A stretch of 64,000 nucleotides of DNA from Ereboglobus luteus (GCF_003096195.1 NZ_CP023004.1:1096501-1160500); one strand, 5' to 3'. Positions 9,968 through 20,861 are shown, numbered from the stretch's first letter. The notes: generated by a model from the sequence alone, not told the origin. Made by a program: numbers and translations.

Positions 9968-11413
9968 ATGAGCACCCAACACAACCACTCGCGTCGCGAC
10001 TTCCTCAAAACAACAGCCCTCGCGGGGCTGGGCATCGGCCTCGCCGGAATGGCACCCTCCCGCGCGGCCGGCGCGGAACCCGGATTCGGCGCCGTGCGCA
10101 GCCGCGCCAAAAACATCAGCCAGACACGCCGCCGCCCCGCCGGACAAAAACCCGTCCATTCCCTGACTACCACGCCGATTGAAAAAGTTCGCGTCGGGCT
10201 CATCGGCTGCGGGGGCCGGGGCGGCTCGCTGCTCAAGGACCTGTTGAACATCCCCTTTGTTGAAGTCACCGCCATCTGCGACGTCCGCGAGGAACGCGTC
10301 GCCATGATGCTCAAGCGCGCCGGGGACAAGGGGCAGACCCCGAGAACCTATTCCGGCGGCGACCGCGCCTGGGAAAACCTCCTGCGGCAGGACAACATCG
10401 ATGTCGTTTACGTCGCCACGCCCTGGGAATGGCATTGCGAAATGAGCGTCAAGGCGATGGAGGCGGGCAAGCACGCCTTCGTGGAAGTCTCCGCCGCCGT
10501 CACTGTTGACGAGTGCTGGAAGCTCGTGGACACCTCGGAAAAAACCCAGCGCCACTGCGCGATTTTGGAAAACTGTTGTTACGGCCGCAACGAACTCTTC
10601 GTGCTCAACATGGCCCGCGAGGGTGTTTTCGGCGAACTCACGCACGCCGAGTGCGCCTACATCCACGACCTGCGCGGCATGCTCTTCAAACTGGGCACCG
10701 AGGGCGACTGGCGCCGCGAATACCACAAGACCCTCGACGGCAATCTCTATCCCACGCACGGCCTCGGCCCCGTCTGCCAATACATGGGTATCGGGCGCGG
10801 CGACCAGATGAAATATCTCGTCTCCATGAGCTCGCCCGAGGCCGGCCTTTCCAAGTGGCTCAGGGAAAAGAATCCAAACGACGGGCGCCACGCCGGCGAG
10901 AAATACGTCTGCGGCGACATGAACACCACCCTCGTCAAAACCGAGCTGGGCCGCTCCATCATGATCCAGCACGACGTGATCAGCCCGCGACCCTACAGCC
11001 GCATCAACGCCCTCAGCGGCACCGGCGGCACGTTTTTCGGCTACCCAAACCGCCTCGCGCTCGATGATCCGAAAAAATACAACCTCAAGGCCAAGAGCAG
11101 CCACGGCTGGCTCAAGGACGACGATTTTAAGGTCATGCGCGAAAGGTTCGACCATCCGCTCTACAAACAATTGCAGGAACGCGCCAAGAACAGCGGCCAC
11201 GGAGGCATGGATTATGTCATGAGCTACCGCCTGCTTGATTGCATCCGCAAGGGTCTCACGCCCGACATGACGGTTTACGACGCCGCGCTCTGGAGTTGCA
11301 TCCTCGAACTGTCGGCAAAATCAGTCCAGGAAGGCAGCCTCCCCGTCGGCATCCCCGATTTCACCCGTGGCGATTGGAAAACCATCAAGCCCCTCGGCAT
11401 CGCGACAACCTGA
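9968..11413 (+). CDS. Gfo/Idh/MocA-type protein of GH109 (alpha-N-acetylgalactosaminidase) kind
   Basis: 481 residues. A twin-arginine signal (SRRDFLKTTALAGLGIGLAG) indicates Tat export of the folded, cofactor-loaded enzyme. The Rossmann motif VGLIGCGGRGGSLLKDLL lies near residues 76-93. The C-terminal part carries GHGGMDYVM (His about residue 411), DAALWSCILELSAKSV and VPD/IPDFTRGDWK-like phrasing that matches glycoside hydrolase family 109, whose members use tightly bound NAD to cleave alpha-GalNAc. The family also contains enzymes of other specificity, so the substrate should be treated as open. It stands divergent from the FAD oxidoreductase and convergent to the AraC gene. Family assignment is confident; the exact activity is moderate. 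Confidence 0.85.
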   Translation: MSTQHNHSRRDFLKTTALAGLGIGLAGMAPSRAAGAEPGFGAVRSRAKNISQTRRRPAGQKPVHSLTTTPIEKVRVGLIGCGGRGGSLLKDLLNIPFVEVTAICDVREERVAMMLKRAGDKGQTPRTYSGGDRAWENLLRQDNIDVVYVATPWEWHCEMSVKAMEAGKHAFVEVSAAVTVDECWKLVDTSEKTQRHCAILENCCYGRNELFVLNMAREGVFGELTHAECAYIHDLRGMLFKLGTEGDWRREYHKTLDGNLYPTHGLGPVCQYMGIGRGDQMKYLVSMSSPEAGLSKWLREKNPNDGRHAGEKYVCGDMNTTLVKTELGRSIMIQHDVISPRPYSRINALSGTGGTFFGYPNRLALDDPKKYNLKAKSSHGWLKDDDFKVMRERFDHPLYKQLQERAKNSGHGGMDYVMSYRLLDCIRKGLTPDMTVYDAALWSCILELSAKSVQEGSLPVGIPDFTRGDWKTIKPLGIATT

Positions 11414-11434
11414 GCCCCGGTGCCAACCCAAGCC

Positions 11435-12355
11435 CTAGCCGGCGTTCGCCTTGTCATGGTTCACAAGATTGCGCCGCCATGCGCGCGGCGAAATTCCGTG
11501 CACTTGCTTGAAGGTGGCCGACAGGTGAAAGGCGGAGCTGAAGCCGAGCTGGGCCGCCGCCTCATCAAGGGTTGTGTCGGTCGACGCAAGCAGGCGGCGC
11601 GCGTGCGCCATGCGCAGATTTATCACATATTGCCAGGGGGCATAATTTGTATGCTGCTTGAAAGCGCGCCGCAAATGCGAGTAGGCCACGCCGAGTTTTT
11701 TGGACAGCTCCCGCACATTCACCGCCTCGGTGTAACGCTCGGCAAGGATGCGCTCAAGCTGGCCGACCGAATGGCTCAGGCGCGTGGGGGGCGCATTCTC
11801 AATCCGGCCCGCCTGCTCCCACGCGGCGAGGACGGCGTAGGCCGACGCGCTGCGCGCCGGGTCGTGCGACGCGCCGTTTTCCCTTGAGTGCGAGTGCAGG
11901 CGTTGCAACGACGCCTCCATTTCAGTCGCGAGCACGTTCGCGCGCACGGATTGGGCGGCATTGATGATTTTTTTCGAAATCAAGCGCGTCACGAGCGGGC
12001 CGCGCGCCTCCAGCCAGCTCTCCACCCAGCCGGTCTGCGGGTCGGGCTGGTAGCGGTGCCAGACGCCGGGCAGCAGGGCGAACGCCGCGCCCGGACCGAC
12101 TTCGACCAGCCCCGTCTGGCGGGTTTCAAACCGTCCGCGCCCCTCCTCAATGAGGACGATTTGAAGCGCGTCAAGGACGCGACCGCGCGTCCAGTTCAGC
12201 GCGTGGTCGTCGGGATGCGCGGACATGGGATAACGGGCGCCGGGCGGAATGCGGGTGAACCCCGACGCGGTCACCGCCAGCCCCCATATGTTCATTTCGG
12301 GCGGCGTTGCGAAGTAGCGAAAATAATCACGGGCGGTTTTGTCAGGGGTGGACAT
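11435..12355 (-). CDS. AraC-family transcriptional regulator
   Basis: 306 residues. An N-terminal cupin-like sensing half (ALQIVLIEEGRGRFETRQ, PGAAFALLPGVWHRYQPD) is followed by a C-terminal double helix-turn-helix: VNVRELSKKLGVAYSHLRRA for the first and LDEAAAQLGFSSAFHLSATF for the second, ending in the usual G-I-S-P-R-A-W. It is divergent from the isomerase-like gene, with 66 bases between the start codons (12356-12421), the normal arrangement for a sugar-responsive activator controlling the adjacent catabolic gene. The inducer is unknown, probably the sugar handled by the isomerase or by the GH109-type enzyme. Confidence 0.93.
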   Translation of the reverse strand: MSTPDKTARDYFRYFATPPEMNIWGLAVTASGFTRIPPGARYPMSAHPDDHALNWTRGRVLDALQIVLIEEGRGRFETRQTGLVEVGPGAAFALLPGVWHRYQPDPQTGWVESWLEARGPLVTRLISKKIINAAQSVRANVLATEMEASLQRLHSHSRENGASHDPARSASAYAVLAAWEQAGRIENAPPTRLSHSVGQLERILAERYTEAVNVRELSKKLGVAYSHLRRAFKQHTNYAPWQYVINLRMAHARRLLASTDTTLDEAAAQLGFSSAFHLSATFKQVHGISPRAWRRNLVNHDKANAG

Positions 12356-12421
12356 TTTTTATATGAAAAAAAGCAATAAGACAATTCACAACGCTGTGTC
12401 CACACGCTAAGCTTCGCAACC

Positions 12422-13873
12422 ATGAATCCACCGAATGCTCCCCAAAATGCGTCCACGCTTCGAATCGGTTTGTTTGGCATTGGTCTGGACGCCTACTGGC
12501 CCCAGTTTTCCGGACTGAAGGAACGGCTTGAGGGTTATTTGGCGCGGGTCGCGCAAAAACTGGCGCGTCCAAATGTCGAGGTGGTGAATGTCGGCCTCGT
12601 TGACAATGCCGACCGGGCGCGCGAGGCGGGCGGCGAGTTGCGGCGCGCGGATGTGGACTTGATCTTTTTGCATGTCACCACGTATGCGCTGTCCTCGACG
12701 GTGCTGCCGGTCGTGCAGCGTGCGCGGGTGCCCGTGATCGTGCTCAATCTCGCGCCCGAGCCGGCGATCGACTACAAAACTTTCAACAACATGGGCGATC
12801 GCACGCGGATGACGGGCGAGTGGCTCGCGCATTGCGCGGCGTGCCCGGTGCCGGAAATCGCCAATGTTTTCAAGCGCGCGGGCGTGCGGTTCCACCAAGT
12901 CACGGGCGTGCTTGAGAACGACCCCGTGTGCTGGTCGGAGGTCGACGCGTGGGTGGAGGCCGCGCGCGTGGCCGCCGGCATGGCCGGGAACCGGCTCGGA
13001 TTGATGGGGCACTATTACGGCGGCATGCTGGACATTTATTCGGACGTCACGCTGCAATGCGCGACGTTTGGCACGCATGTCGAAATGCTCGAAGTCGAGG
13101 AGCTGGTTGCGCGCCGGCGCGAGGTCGCCGCGGATAAAATCGCCGCGCGCGTGGCGGAGTTTCGCGAGATATTTGACGTGCAGCCCGACTGCGGCGACGA
13201 CGCGCTCGCGGAAGCCGCGCGCACATCCGTCGCGCTCGACAAGCTGGTCGCGGATTATCGCCTGGGCTCGATGGCGTATTTCCACAAGGGCTCCGGCGTG
13301 AAGGAATGCGAGGACGCGATCAGCTCAATCATACTCGGCACGTCGATGCTGACCGGTCGCGGCGTTCCCGTCGCGGGCGAGTATGAGGTGAAGAACGCGC
13401 AAGCGATGAAGATCATGGATTTGTTTGGCGCGGGCGGCTCGTTCACGGAATACTACGCGATGGATTTCGCGGACGATGTCGTGCTCATGGGACACGACGG
13501 CCCGGGGCACATAAAAATCGCCGAGGGCAAAACCAAGGTGCGCCCGCTCACGGTTTACCACGGCAAGGTCGGCAGCGGCATTTCGGTCGAGATGGCCGTG
13601 CGTCACGGGCCGGTGACAATGCTCGCGGTGGTCGAGACGGGCGACGGCAAAATCGGCCTGCTCTGCGCGGAAGCGGAGTCGGTGCCGGGACCGATTCTCG
13701 CCATCGGCAACACAAACAGCCGCTATCGCTTCAAGTGCGGTGCGCGCGAGTTTGTGAATCGCTGGAACAGCCACGGCCCCGCGCATCACTGCGCGGTTGG
13801 CGTCGGTCACATCGCGCAAAAGATCGAAAAACTCGGCCAGTTGTTGCAGATGCCCGTGGTGCGGGTCTGCTAA
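12422..13873 (+). CDS. L-arabinose/L-fucose isomerase-family protein
   Basis: 483 residues of the AraA/FucI superfamily. Supporting segments are the N-terminal Rossmann-like half with LFLHVTTYALSS-type phrasing, GVPVAGEYEVKNAQAMKI with the conserved active-site Glu, ILYH-type metal region MDLFGAGGSFTEYYAMDF, VLMGHDGPGH, and the C-terminal NSHGPAHHCAVGVGHI with paired His. The architecture resembles arabinose isomerase more than classical fucose isomerase. It probably interconverts an aldose and ketose in the cytoplasm; specificity cannot be decided here. It is divergent from the AraC regulator, which is likely its controller, and convergent with mpl, 12 bases away. Confidence 0.85.
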   Translation: MNPPNAPQNASTLRIGLFGIGLDAYWPQFSGLKERLEGYLARVAQKLARPNVEVVNVGLVDNADRAREAGGELRRADVDLIFLHVTTYALSSTVLPVVQRARVPVIVLNLAPEPAIDYKTFNNMGDRTRMTGEWLAHCAACPVPEIANVFKRAGVRFHQVTGVLENDPVCWSEVDAWVEAARVAAGMAGNRLGLMGHYYGGMLDIYSDVTLQCATFGTHVEMLEVEELVARRREVAADKIAARVAEFREIFDVQPDCGDDALAEAARTSVALDKLVADYRLGSMAYFHKGSGVKECEDAISSIILGTSMLTGRGVPVAGEYEVKNAQAMKIMDLFGAGGSFTEYYAMDFADDVVLMGHDGPGHIKIAEGKTKVRPLTVYHGKVGSGISVEMAVRHGPVTMLAVVETGDGKIGLLCAEAESVPGPILAIGNTNSRYRFKCGAREFVNRWNSHGPAHHCAVGVGHIAQKIEKLGQLLQMPVVRVC

Positions 13874-13885
13874 GGGCAGTCCGCG

Positions 13886-15382
13886 TCACGCCGCCGCCTT
13901 CGCGTATTTTGCGATGATGCCGTCGAAGCTGCCGTTGCTGAAAAAGATCACGGCACGCGGATTCGAGGGATCTGCCGGAAGCGTGGCGGCGGTGAGTTTT
14001 TCGAGAAGCGCGATGTTGCTCGAAAACGCCCCGGCGCGGATGTCGCGCGCGGCGAGTTGTTGAATCACAGCGGCGGTGTCGAAGCGCTCGTCAGCTGAAA
14101 GTTTTTCGGCGCGGTTAACCGGGCCGAGATAAACTTCGTCGGCAAAAACAAGTGTGGCGGCAAAATCGTCTTGCAGTGCGCGCGTGCGCGCGGTGTTGCT
14201 GCGCGGTTCAAAAACCGCCGTGAGCGTTGCGCCGGGAAAACGGTTGCGAAATGATTTTAGTGTTTCGGCAATCGCGGTCGGATGATGCCCAAAATCCTCA
14301 ACCACGGTGAGCGCGGGAGTGGCGACAAGTGTTTCCTGACGGCGTTTCACTCCGCGAAAGCGGGCGAATGGCCCGGCGATGTGAAGACTCTCTTTGGGTG
14401 GGGCGAAGCCTCCGGTTAAGCCGAAATTGTTAGGAAAAACTAACGCTTGCGACTCAGCCGGAGGCTTTGCCCCGCCAAGGCTTAGCGCCGTCGCCACGGC
14501 CGCCATCGCGGCATTGCGGGCATTGTAAAGGCCGGGCGTGGCCATGCGGATTTTTGTCCACTCGGCACCGTTCCAGAGAAGCGTGAAGGATATGCCGTCC
14601 GCGTCCTCCGAAAAGTCGGCGATGCGCACAAAATTATTCTCGCCCGTGCCAACACCGAGGATTTTGCACCAGGTCACTTTTTCGACGACTTCGCAAAGGT
14701 TGGCATCGTCTCCATTAAAAACGATGGCGCCATTGCCCGGCACGAGGCGGGTGAGGTGCGTGAACGTGCGTTTCACGTCGGCGAGATCGCGAAAGATGTC
14801 GGCGTGGTCGAACTCGAGGTTGTTGAGGATGGCGACGCGCGGCGCGTAATGGATGAACTTGCTGCGCTTGTCGAAGAACGCGCTGTCGTATTCGTCGCCC
14901 TCGATCACAAAAGGATCGGCGGGCGCACCGAGGTGGTTGCCGACGGGCGGATCCTGCGGAACGCCGCCGATGAGAAAGCCGGGATCGCATCCGTTTTCCC
15001 GAAGGAGAAACGCCGTCATCGCGGTGGTGGTGGTTTTGCCGTGCGTGCCGCAGACGACGATGTTGTCGCGCCGGGCGAGGATGTGATCGTGCAGCAACGC
15101 GGGGAGCGACGTGAAGGGAATAGCGCGCCCGGCGAGAAGCCATTCGACCTCGGGATTGCCGCGCGACATCGCGTTGCCGATCACGACGAGATCGGGCGCG
15201 AGTTTTTCGAGGCGCGCGGGATCGTAGCCCTCGTGGAGCGAAATGCCCGCCGCCGCGAGCACGGTGCTCATGGGCGGATACACGCCGGAGTCGGCTCCGA
15301 GCACCTCGTGCCCGGCGGCGCGCACAAGCAGCGCCGCGTTGCCCATCGCCGTGCCGCAAATGCCCATGAAGTAAATTCGCAT
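13886..15382 (-). CDS. mpl: UDP-N-acetylmuramate:L-Ala-gamma-D-Glu-meso-DAP ligase (Mpl) with in-frame palindrome insert
   Basis: 498 residues. Mpl attaches recycled murein tripeptide to UDP-MurNAc. The start at 15382 (MRIYFMGICGTAMG) aligns with the family start; an in-frame ATG at 15400 would add six residues. Motifs seen are DSGVYPPMSTVL, the ATP P-loop VVCGTHGKTTTTAM near residue 110, EGDEYDSAFFDKRSKF and the late VVEDFGHHPTAIAETL. E. coli Mpl has about 457 residues. Most of the excess is one insert at about residues 300-329, encoded by a nested palindrome (see the repeat at 14393-14481), just before the conserved F-R-G-V-K-R-R-Q-E. The rest of the protein looks intact, so the insert is probably a tolerated surface loop. 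Confidence 0.92.
   Translation of the reverse strand: MRIYFMGICGTAMGNAALLVRAAGHEVLGADSGVYPPMSTVLAAAGISLHEGYDPARLEKLAPDLVVIGNAMSRGNPEVEWLLAGRAIPFTSLPALLHDHILARRDNIVVCGTHGKTTTTAMTAFLLRENGCDPGFLIGGVPQDPPVGNHLGAPADPFVIEGDEYDSAFFDKRSKFIHYAPRVAILNNLEFDHADIFRDLADVKRTFTHLTRLVPGNGAIVFNGDDANLCEVVEKVTWCKILGVGTGENNFVRIADFSEDADGISFTLLWNGAEWTKIRMATPGLYNARNAAMAAVATALSLGGAKPPAESQALVFPNNFGLTGGFAPPKESLHIAGPFARFRGVKRRQETLVATPALTVVEDFGHHPTAIAETLKSFRNRFPGATLTAVFEPRSNTARTRALQDDFAATLVFADEVYLGPVNRAEKLSADERFDTAAVIQQLAARDIRAGAFSSNIALLEKLTAATLPADPSNPRAVIFFSNGSFDGIIAKYAKAAA
14393..14481. repeat. Nested palindromic element inserted inside mpl
   Basis: Two arms of about 27 bases form an imperfect inverted repeat whose core is GGGGCGAAGCCTCCGG against CCGGAGGCTTTGCCCC (15 of 16 paired). 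The 30-base loop holds a second hairpin, GTTAG-gaaaaa-CTAAC. Its length keeps the mpl frame open and adds about 29 residues (GGAKPPAES... to ...GGFAPPKE). Confidence 0.8.
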
Positions 15383-15509
15383 GATGCCATGTATGCGCAT
15401 GGATTTTTCGGGATGTGTCAAAGTGGAAGCGGTGTCCCGTCGCTTGTTTTTATAAAACGGCGGGGGAACGCGCCCGCCTCCACTTTGGTTTGCCCTTGGC
15501 GCGCGTTTT

Positions 15510-16106
15510 GTGATGATTCGCGGCATGATTGAATTGGCTGAGAAATTTCTTAAGGCATTCATTCCGCTTTTTGTCGCGATGGACCCGATCGGGCTTGCGG
15601 CGCTGTATCTCGGTTTCACCCCGCTCATCCCCATGGAAAAGCGCAAGCGCATCACGCGCCAGGCCATCCTCACGGGCGCGGGCGTGGCGTTGTTATTTTT
15701 GTTTCTCGGACAGGCGATTTTTCGCGCGCTGTATATCACGCCGGGCGATTTTCAAATCGCCGGCGGGCTTATCCTGTTGATCCTGGCCGCCCGCGATCTG
15801 CTCACATCGAGCGAGTCGGCGCCGCAAACGCTTTCGGAGGATTTTGGCGTGGTGCCGCTGGGCATGCCGCTCATCGCGGGGCCGGCGGTGATCGCGACTT
15901 TGTTCATCTGCGTCGACATGGTCGGTTTTGTGATGACGCTTGCCGCGCTCGCGGCGAATCTCGCGCTCGTCGTGCTCGCGCTGGCGTGGAGTGACAAACT
16001 CGGAAAACTGATCGGCATCACGGGCATGAAGGCGATTTCGAAAATCATCTCCATGCTCCTCGCCGCAATCGCCATCTCAATGATTCGCCAAGGGCTCAAC
16101 TCATGA
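15510..16106 (+). CDS. MarC-family integral membrane protein
   Basis: 198 residues, six predicted membrane helices, standard length for MarC/YchE proteins. Seen are FVAMDPIGLAALYLGFTPLI in the first helix region, a second repeat-like unit PLGMPLIAGPAVIATLFICV, and the C-terminal ITGMKAISKIISMLLAAIAI, all characteristic of the family. Function is unresolved: MarC was once linked to multiple antibiotic resistance, later work did not confirm this, and some members are proposed as small-molecule exporters. The start may be the ATG at 15510 or at 15525; neither has a Shine-Dalgarno. It is divergent from mpl and closed by the hairpin at 16199-16230. Confidence 0.9.
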   Translation: MMIRGMIELAEKFLKAFIPLFVAMDPIGLAALYLGFTPLIPMEKRKRITRQAILTGAGVALLFLFLGQAIFRALYITPGDFQIAGGLILLILAARDLLTSSESAPQTLSEDFGVVPLGMPLIAGPAVIATLFICVDMVGFVMTLAALAANLALVVLALAWSDKLGKLIGITGMKAISKIISMLLAAIAISMIRQGLNS

Positions 16107-16472
16107 GCATGCGCACCACGCAATGCGCGCTTCCGGGAAGTGTCATTGGGGCCGTGTGTTTTCAGTAAAACAGCAACCTTCGAATCGGTAAAAAAAGTTG
16201 GCCGGTCGCCTACCCCTAAGCGACCGGCCATTTGCTTTCTTAGTTACCCCAAAACTCCCGCTATGCGGGAGAAGTGAAATTGATAAGCAAAGAAGATTAA
16301 ATTCAGGTGTCTTCGTCAACAAGAAATTGAAATGTTTTTTCAATTAAAAGTTAATTCATTCATTACCAATGAATTAAAGTGTAATTATTTTTGACCCATT
16401 TCATGATACTCATGCTGATACAGTCATTTTGGAGGTGCAACGGGCTTCTAATCCAACCTTTTTTCTTATCAG
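16107..16472. other. AT-rich intergenic region after marC
   Basis: About 365 bases without a convincing gene. It holds the marC terminator at 16199-16230, then a distinctly AT-rich stretch (16260-16470) that lies downstream of both flanking convergent genes. A 66-codon minus-strand ORF at 16143-16343 overlaps the terminator stem and is not accepted. Confidence 0.6.
16199..16230 (+). terminator. Bidirectional intrinsic terminator after marC
   Basis: Perfect 11-bp stem TGGCCGGTCGC / GCGACCGGCCA, loop of about 10, followed by TTTGCTTTCTT on plus and preceded by an A-run, so it can act in both directions between marC and the convergent DUF2262 gene. Confidence 0.85.
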
Positions 16473-16841
16473 TTACCCGATGATGTCTGCAGAAGTTGGG
16501 GTGCCATCTTCGACTGAGACTTCGATACTATGGCCGGCGAATAATCCTGCATCGTCGAAATATACCACGGAGGCCCCGACTTCGTCGAACAGGTGAATGC
16601 TTGGGTTGGTCAACATGTGGGCAAATCGCTTCTCATCCACGGTCCCAATGCTCTCATCAAGCCAAGTGTCATTGTAGAGAGAGCACAATTCTTTGGCGGC
16701 AAATGCGCGAAGCTCCGGCAATCGTTTGACCAAGCTTTTGTAGTGTTTGACCGCCGTGACTGAAGGTTTTCCGTCTTTCAGATATGGCCCATCCATTATG
16801 CGCACGGGAACGTTATCAAAAGTTAACTCGATATTAGGCAT
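16473..16841 (-). CDS. DUF2262-like small protein
   Basis: 122 residues with no signal or membrane segment. The last third reads ASVVYFDDAGLFAGHSIEVS followed by ADIIG, resembling the closing motif of DUF2262 (a [F/Y]-D-D-x-x-[L/M]-F-x-G-H-S-I pattern). The N-terminal part (IRIMDG.., HYKSLVKRLPELRAFAAKEL, YNDTWLD) fits the helical region of the same family. Such proteins are often scattered next to toxin-immunity or mobile genes, but nothing of that kind is seen here. Codon usage is more AT-rich than the housekeeping genes either side. Function unknown; the call rests on the C-terminal motif only. Confidence 0.6.
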   Translation of the reverse strand: MPNIELTFDNVPVRIMDGPYLKDGKPSVTAVKHYKSLVKRLPELRAFAAKELCSLYNDTWLDESIGTVDEKRFAHMLTNPSIHLFDEVGASVVYFDDAGLFAGHSIEVSVEDGTPTSADIIG

Positions 16842-17065
16842 CGTATTTTTCTTCTGGTTAGCAGTGACATTAGGCCAAGGCGGTCGAGGGGAAAAGGAGT
16901 GGGTTTATGGACGACAACGTTTTTGTTGTCGCTGCGAACGTCAACGGTCGAATTGCATCCGAACACCGGGCGCGACGAAGTCGTCGCCTTGTCCAAGAGA
17001 CGAAAACTCAAGGACTGCGAGGCTTCGCCTCGTCCGCCGGCAGGAAAGCCGCCACTCCGTTATGC

Positions 17066-18982
17066 TTACGCGGTCTCCAGCAGCTTGTAGATTCGCGCGA
17101 CCATTTTGCTGGCGTCGTCGAGGAGGCCAGCGCTGATGAGGGCGTTGTCCAGGATTTGCTCGGCAATCAACGCGGCTTTTTCGGGCGCGGTTTTTTGCGC
17201 GTCGGCAAGGCGCTTGATCACGGCGCTGCGCGGGTTGACTTCGAGATTCACCTTGAGCGGGGGCTCGGCGGGGATTTCGCCTTCCTTGCCGTCGGTTCCC
17301 GCGGCGGCTTGCTGCTGGCGCATGGCGCGCATCATGCGGCGCATGTGCGCGGGCATGGGGTCGGCGTTGAGCGCGAGCGCGGGCGAATCGGTGAGGCGGT
17401 CGCTCGACTTCACCTCGGCGACGCCGCGCGCGGCGAGCGTCGTCTTGAGCCATTCGACGAGGGCGGCGGTGTCGGTTTCGGAGAGCGCGTTTTCATCGGC
17501 GGGCGGCTTGGGCGCGTCGGGAAGTTTCAGGTCGGCGCTGTCGGCGGAGACGAGTTTTTTGCCGTCAAATTCGCGGACGTTGCTCATCACGTAATCGTCA
17601 ACGGCCTCGTAGCAGTAGAGGACTTCGAGGTTGCGCGATTTGAAGCCCTCGATGTAGGGGCCGCTTTCGATCGATTCGCGGGTGGCGCCGATGAGGTAGT
17701 AGATCTCGGTTTGGCCTTCCTTCATGCGCGAAACGTAGTCGGCGAGCGAGGTGGTCTTGCCTTTTTCGGTGAGCGAGGATTCGTAGCGGAGGAGCTTGGT
17801 GAGTTGCTCCTTGTGCGTGAAGTCGAGCGCGGCGCCCTCCTTGAGGAAGATGCCGAACTGGGCGTAGAGGTCGGCGTAGGCGTCGGCGTTGTTTTGCGCG
17901 AGTTCGTCGAGGTGCTTGAGGAAGCGCTTGGTGATGACCTTGCCGAGTTTGTCGATCAGCGCCTTGTCCTGCATGGTTTCGCGCGAGATGTTGAGCGGAA
18001 GATCCTCGCAATCGACGACGCCCTTGAGGAAGCGGAGCCATTCGGGGAGGAGGTCTTTCGGGCGCGAGTCGATGAGGACTTTGCGGCAGTAGAGCGCGAC
18101 GGAGGGCTCGAGGCGCGTCATGCCGAAACGCTCGGGGTTTTCGTTGGGCACGAAGAGGAGGGCGTTGATGGCGAGCGGGGCGTCGGCGGAAAAGTGGAGG
18201 TGCGTGCGCGGCTCGTCCCAGGCGTGGGCTTGGAACTTGTAGAACTCGGTGTATTCCTCGGGCTTGATTTCGTTTTTGTTGCGCAGCCAGAGCGCCTGGA
18301 CGGTGTTGATGCGCTTAGTGTTGAGGTTGACCGGGAAGGAGACGAAGGCGGAGTAGTGCTCGAGGATTTGCTTGATGCGCGACTCGCCGGCGAAGTCGGC
18401 GCAATCGTCCTTGAGCGTGATGGCGATGGAGGTGCCGCGCGGGGTGTCGGCGGGCGCGGTTTCGATGGTGTAGGAGCCGGAGCCGTCGCTCGACCAGGTG
18501 TGCGCGGGCTCGTCGGCGCGCCATGAGCGCGAGGTGACGCGCACATGCTTGGCGACCATGAACGCGGAATAGAAACCGACGCCGAACTGGCCGATGAGGT
18601 TGGCGTTTTTCTGGCCGTTTTCACCGAGCGCCTTGAGGAAGGCCTTGGAGCCGGAATGCGCGATGGTGCCGAGGTTTTCAACAAGCTCGGCGCTGGTCAT
18701 GCCGAGGCCGTCGTCGGCGATGGTGATGGTTTTTTCGTCAGCCTTGTCGTCGGTGGTGATGTTGACCTCGAGGGGGCGCTGGTCGTCGGGGAGATTTTTT
18801 TCGGTGAGCTGGAGGTGGCGGAATTTTTCGAGCGCGTCGGAGGCGTTCGAGACGAGCTCGCGCACGAAGATTTCCTTCTCGGTGTAGAGCGAGTGGATGA
18901 CGATATCGAGGAGCTGCTTGATCTCGGCCTGGAACTCGAATTTTTGCGGTGCGGTTTGTGCGTCGGTTTTTTTGTCGGACAT
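17066..18982 (-). CDS. htpG: Molecular chaperone HtpG (Hsp90)
   Basis: 638 residues from the ATG at 18982 (MSDKKTDAQTA). The GHKL ATPase domain has the Hsp90 signature YTEKEIFVRELVSNASDALE near residue 35, DDGLGMTSAELVENLGTIA, SGSKAFLKAL and the lid glycines GQFGVGFYSAFMVA. The middle domain holds the catalytic-loop Arg region (NISRETMQDK). The C-terminal dimerisation domain carries PAHMRRMMRAMRQQQAA. Length is normal. It is an ATP-dependent homodimeric cytoplasmic chaperone and appears monocistronic. A longer upstream frame exists but lacks homology. Confidence 0.97.
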   Translation of the reverse strand: MSDKKTDAQTAPQKFEFQAEIKQLLDIVIHSLYTEKEIFVRELVSNASDALEKFRHLQLTEKNLPDDQRPLEVNITTDDKADEKTITIADDGLGMTSAELVENLGTIAHSGSKAFLKALGENGQKNANLIGQFGVGFYSAFMVAKHVRVTSRSWRADEPAHTWSSDGSGSYTIETAPADTPRGTSIAITLKDDCADFAGESRIKQILEHYSAFVSFPVNLNTKRINTVQALWLRNKNEIKPEEYTEFYKFQAHAWDEPRTHLHFSADAPLAINALLFVPNENPERFGMTRLEPSVALYCRKVLIDSRPKDLLPEWLRFLKGVVDCEDLPLNISRETMQDKALIDKLGKVITKRFLKHLDELAQNNADAYADLYAQFGIFLKEGAALDFTHKEQLTKLLRYESSLTEKGKTTSLADYVSRMKEGQTEIYYLIGATRESIESGPYIEGFKSRNLEVLYCYEAVDDYVMSNVREFDGKKLVSADSADLKLPDAPKPPADENALSETDTAALVEWLKTTLAARGVAEVKSSDRLTDSPALALNADPMPAHMRRMMRAMRQQQAAAGTDGKEGEIPAEPPLKVNLEVNPRSAVIKRLADAQKTAPEKAALIAEQILDNALISAGLLDDASKMVARIYKLLETA

Positions 18983-19166
18983 GATGCGAATAATGCGTGT
19001 TGAGTTGTTGTGTGTTTGGTTTGTGAAAGTGTCGAAAGAGAAAAAGGATTTTAGCCGCGCACGGAAAAAATCAAGAGCGGGGTTTGCTGAGAGCACCGGC
19101 GCAAAAACGGGAAGGAGGGTGCGCGCATCCGTGAACACACGCGAGCGCGCGCACGGCGTGCTCCCC

Positions 19167-20861
<1,695 letters not shown>

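Noticed and set aside
16143-16343. 66-residue minus-strand ORF after marC
   Set aside because: It runs across the terminator hairpin and has no recognisable features.
16842-17065. Small hairpins after htpG (GACAACGTTTTTGTTGTC and GCGAGGCTTCGCCTCG)
   Set aside because: Stems are short and lack T-runs in the htpG direction; not called as terminators, although one may contribute to stability.
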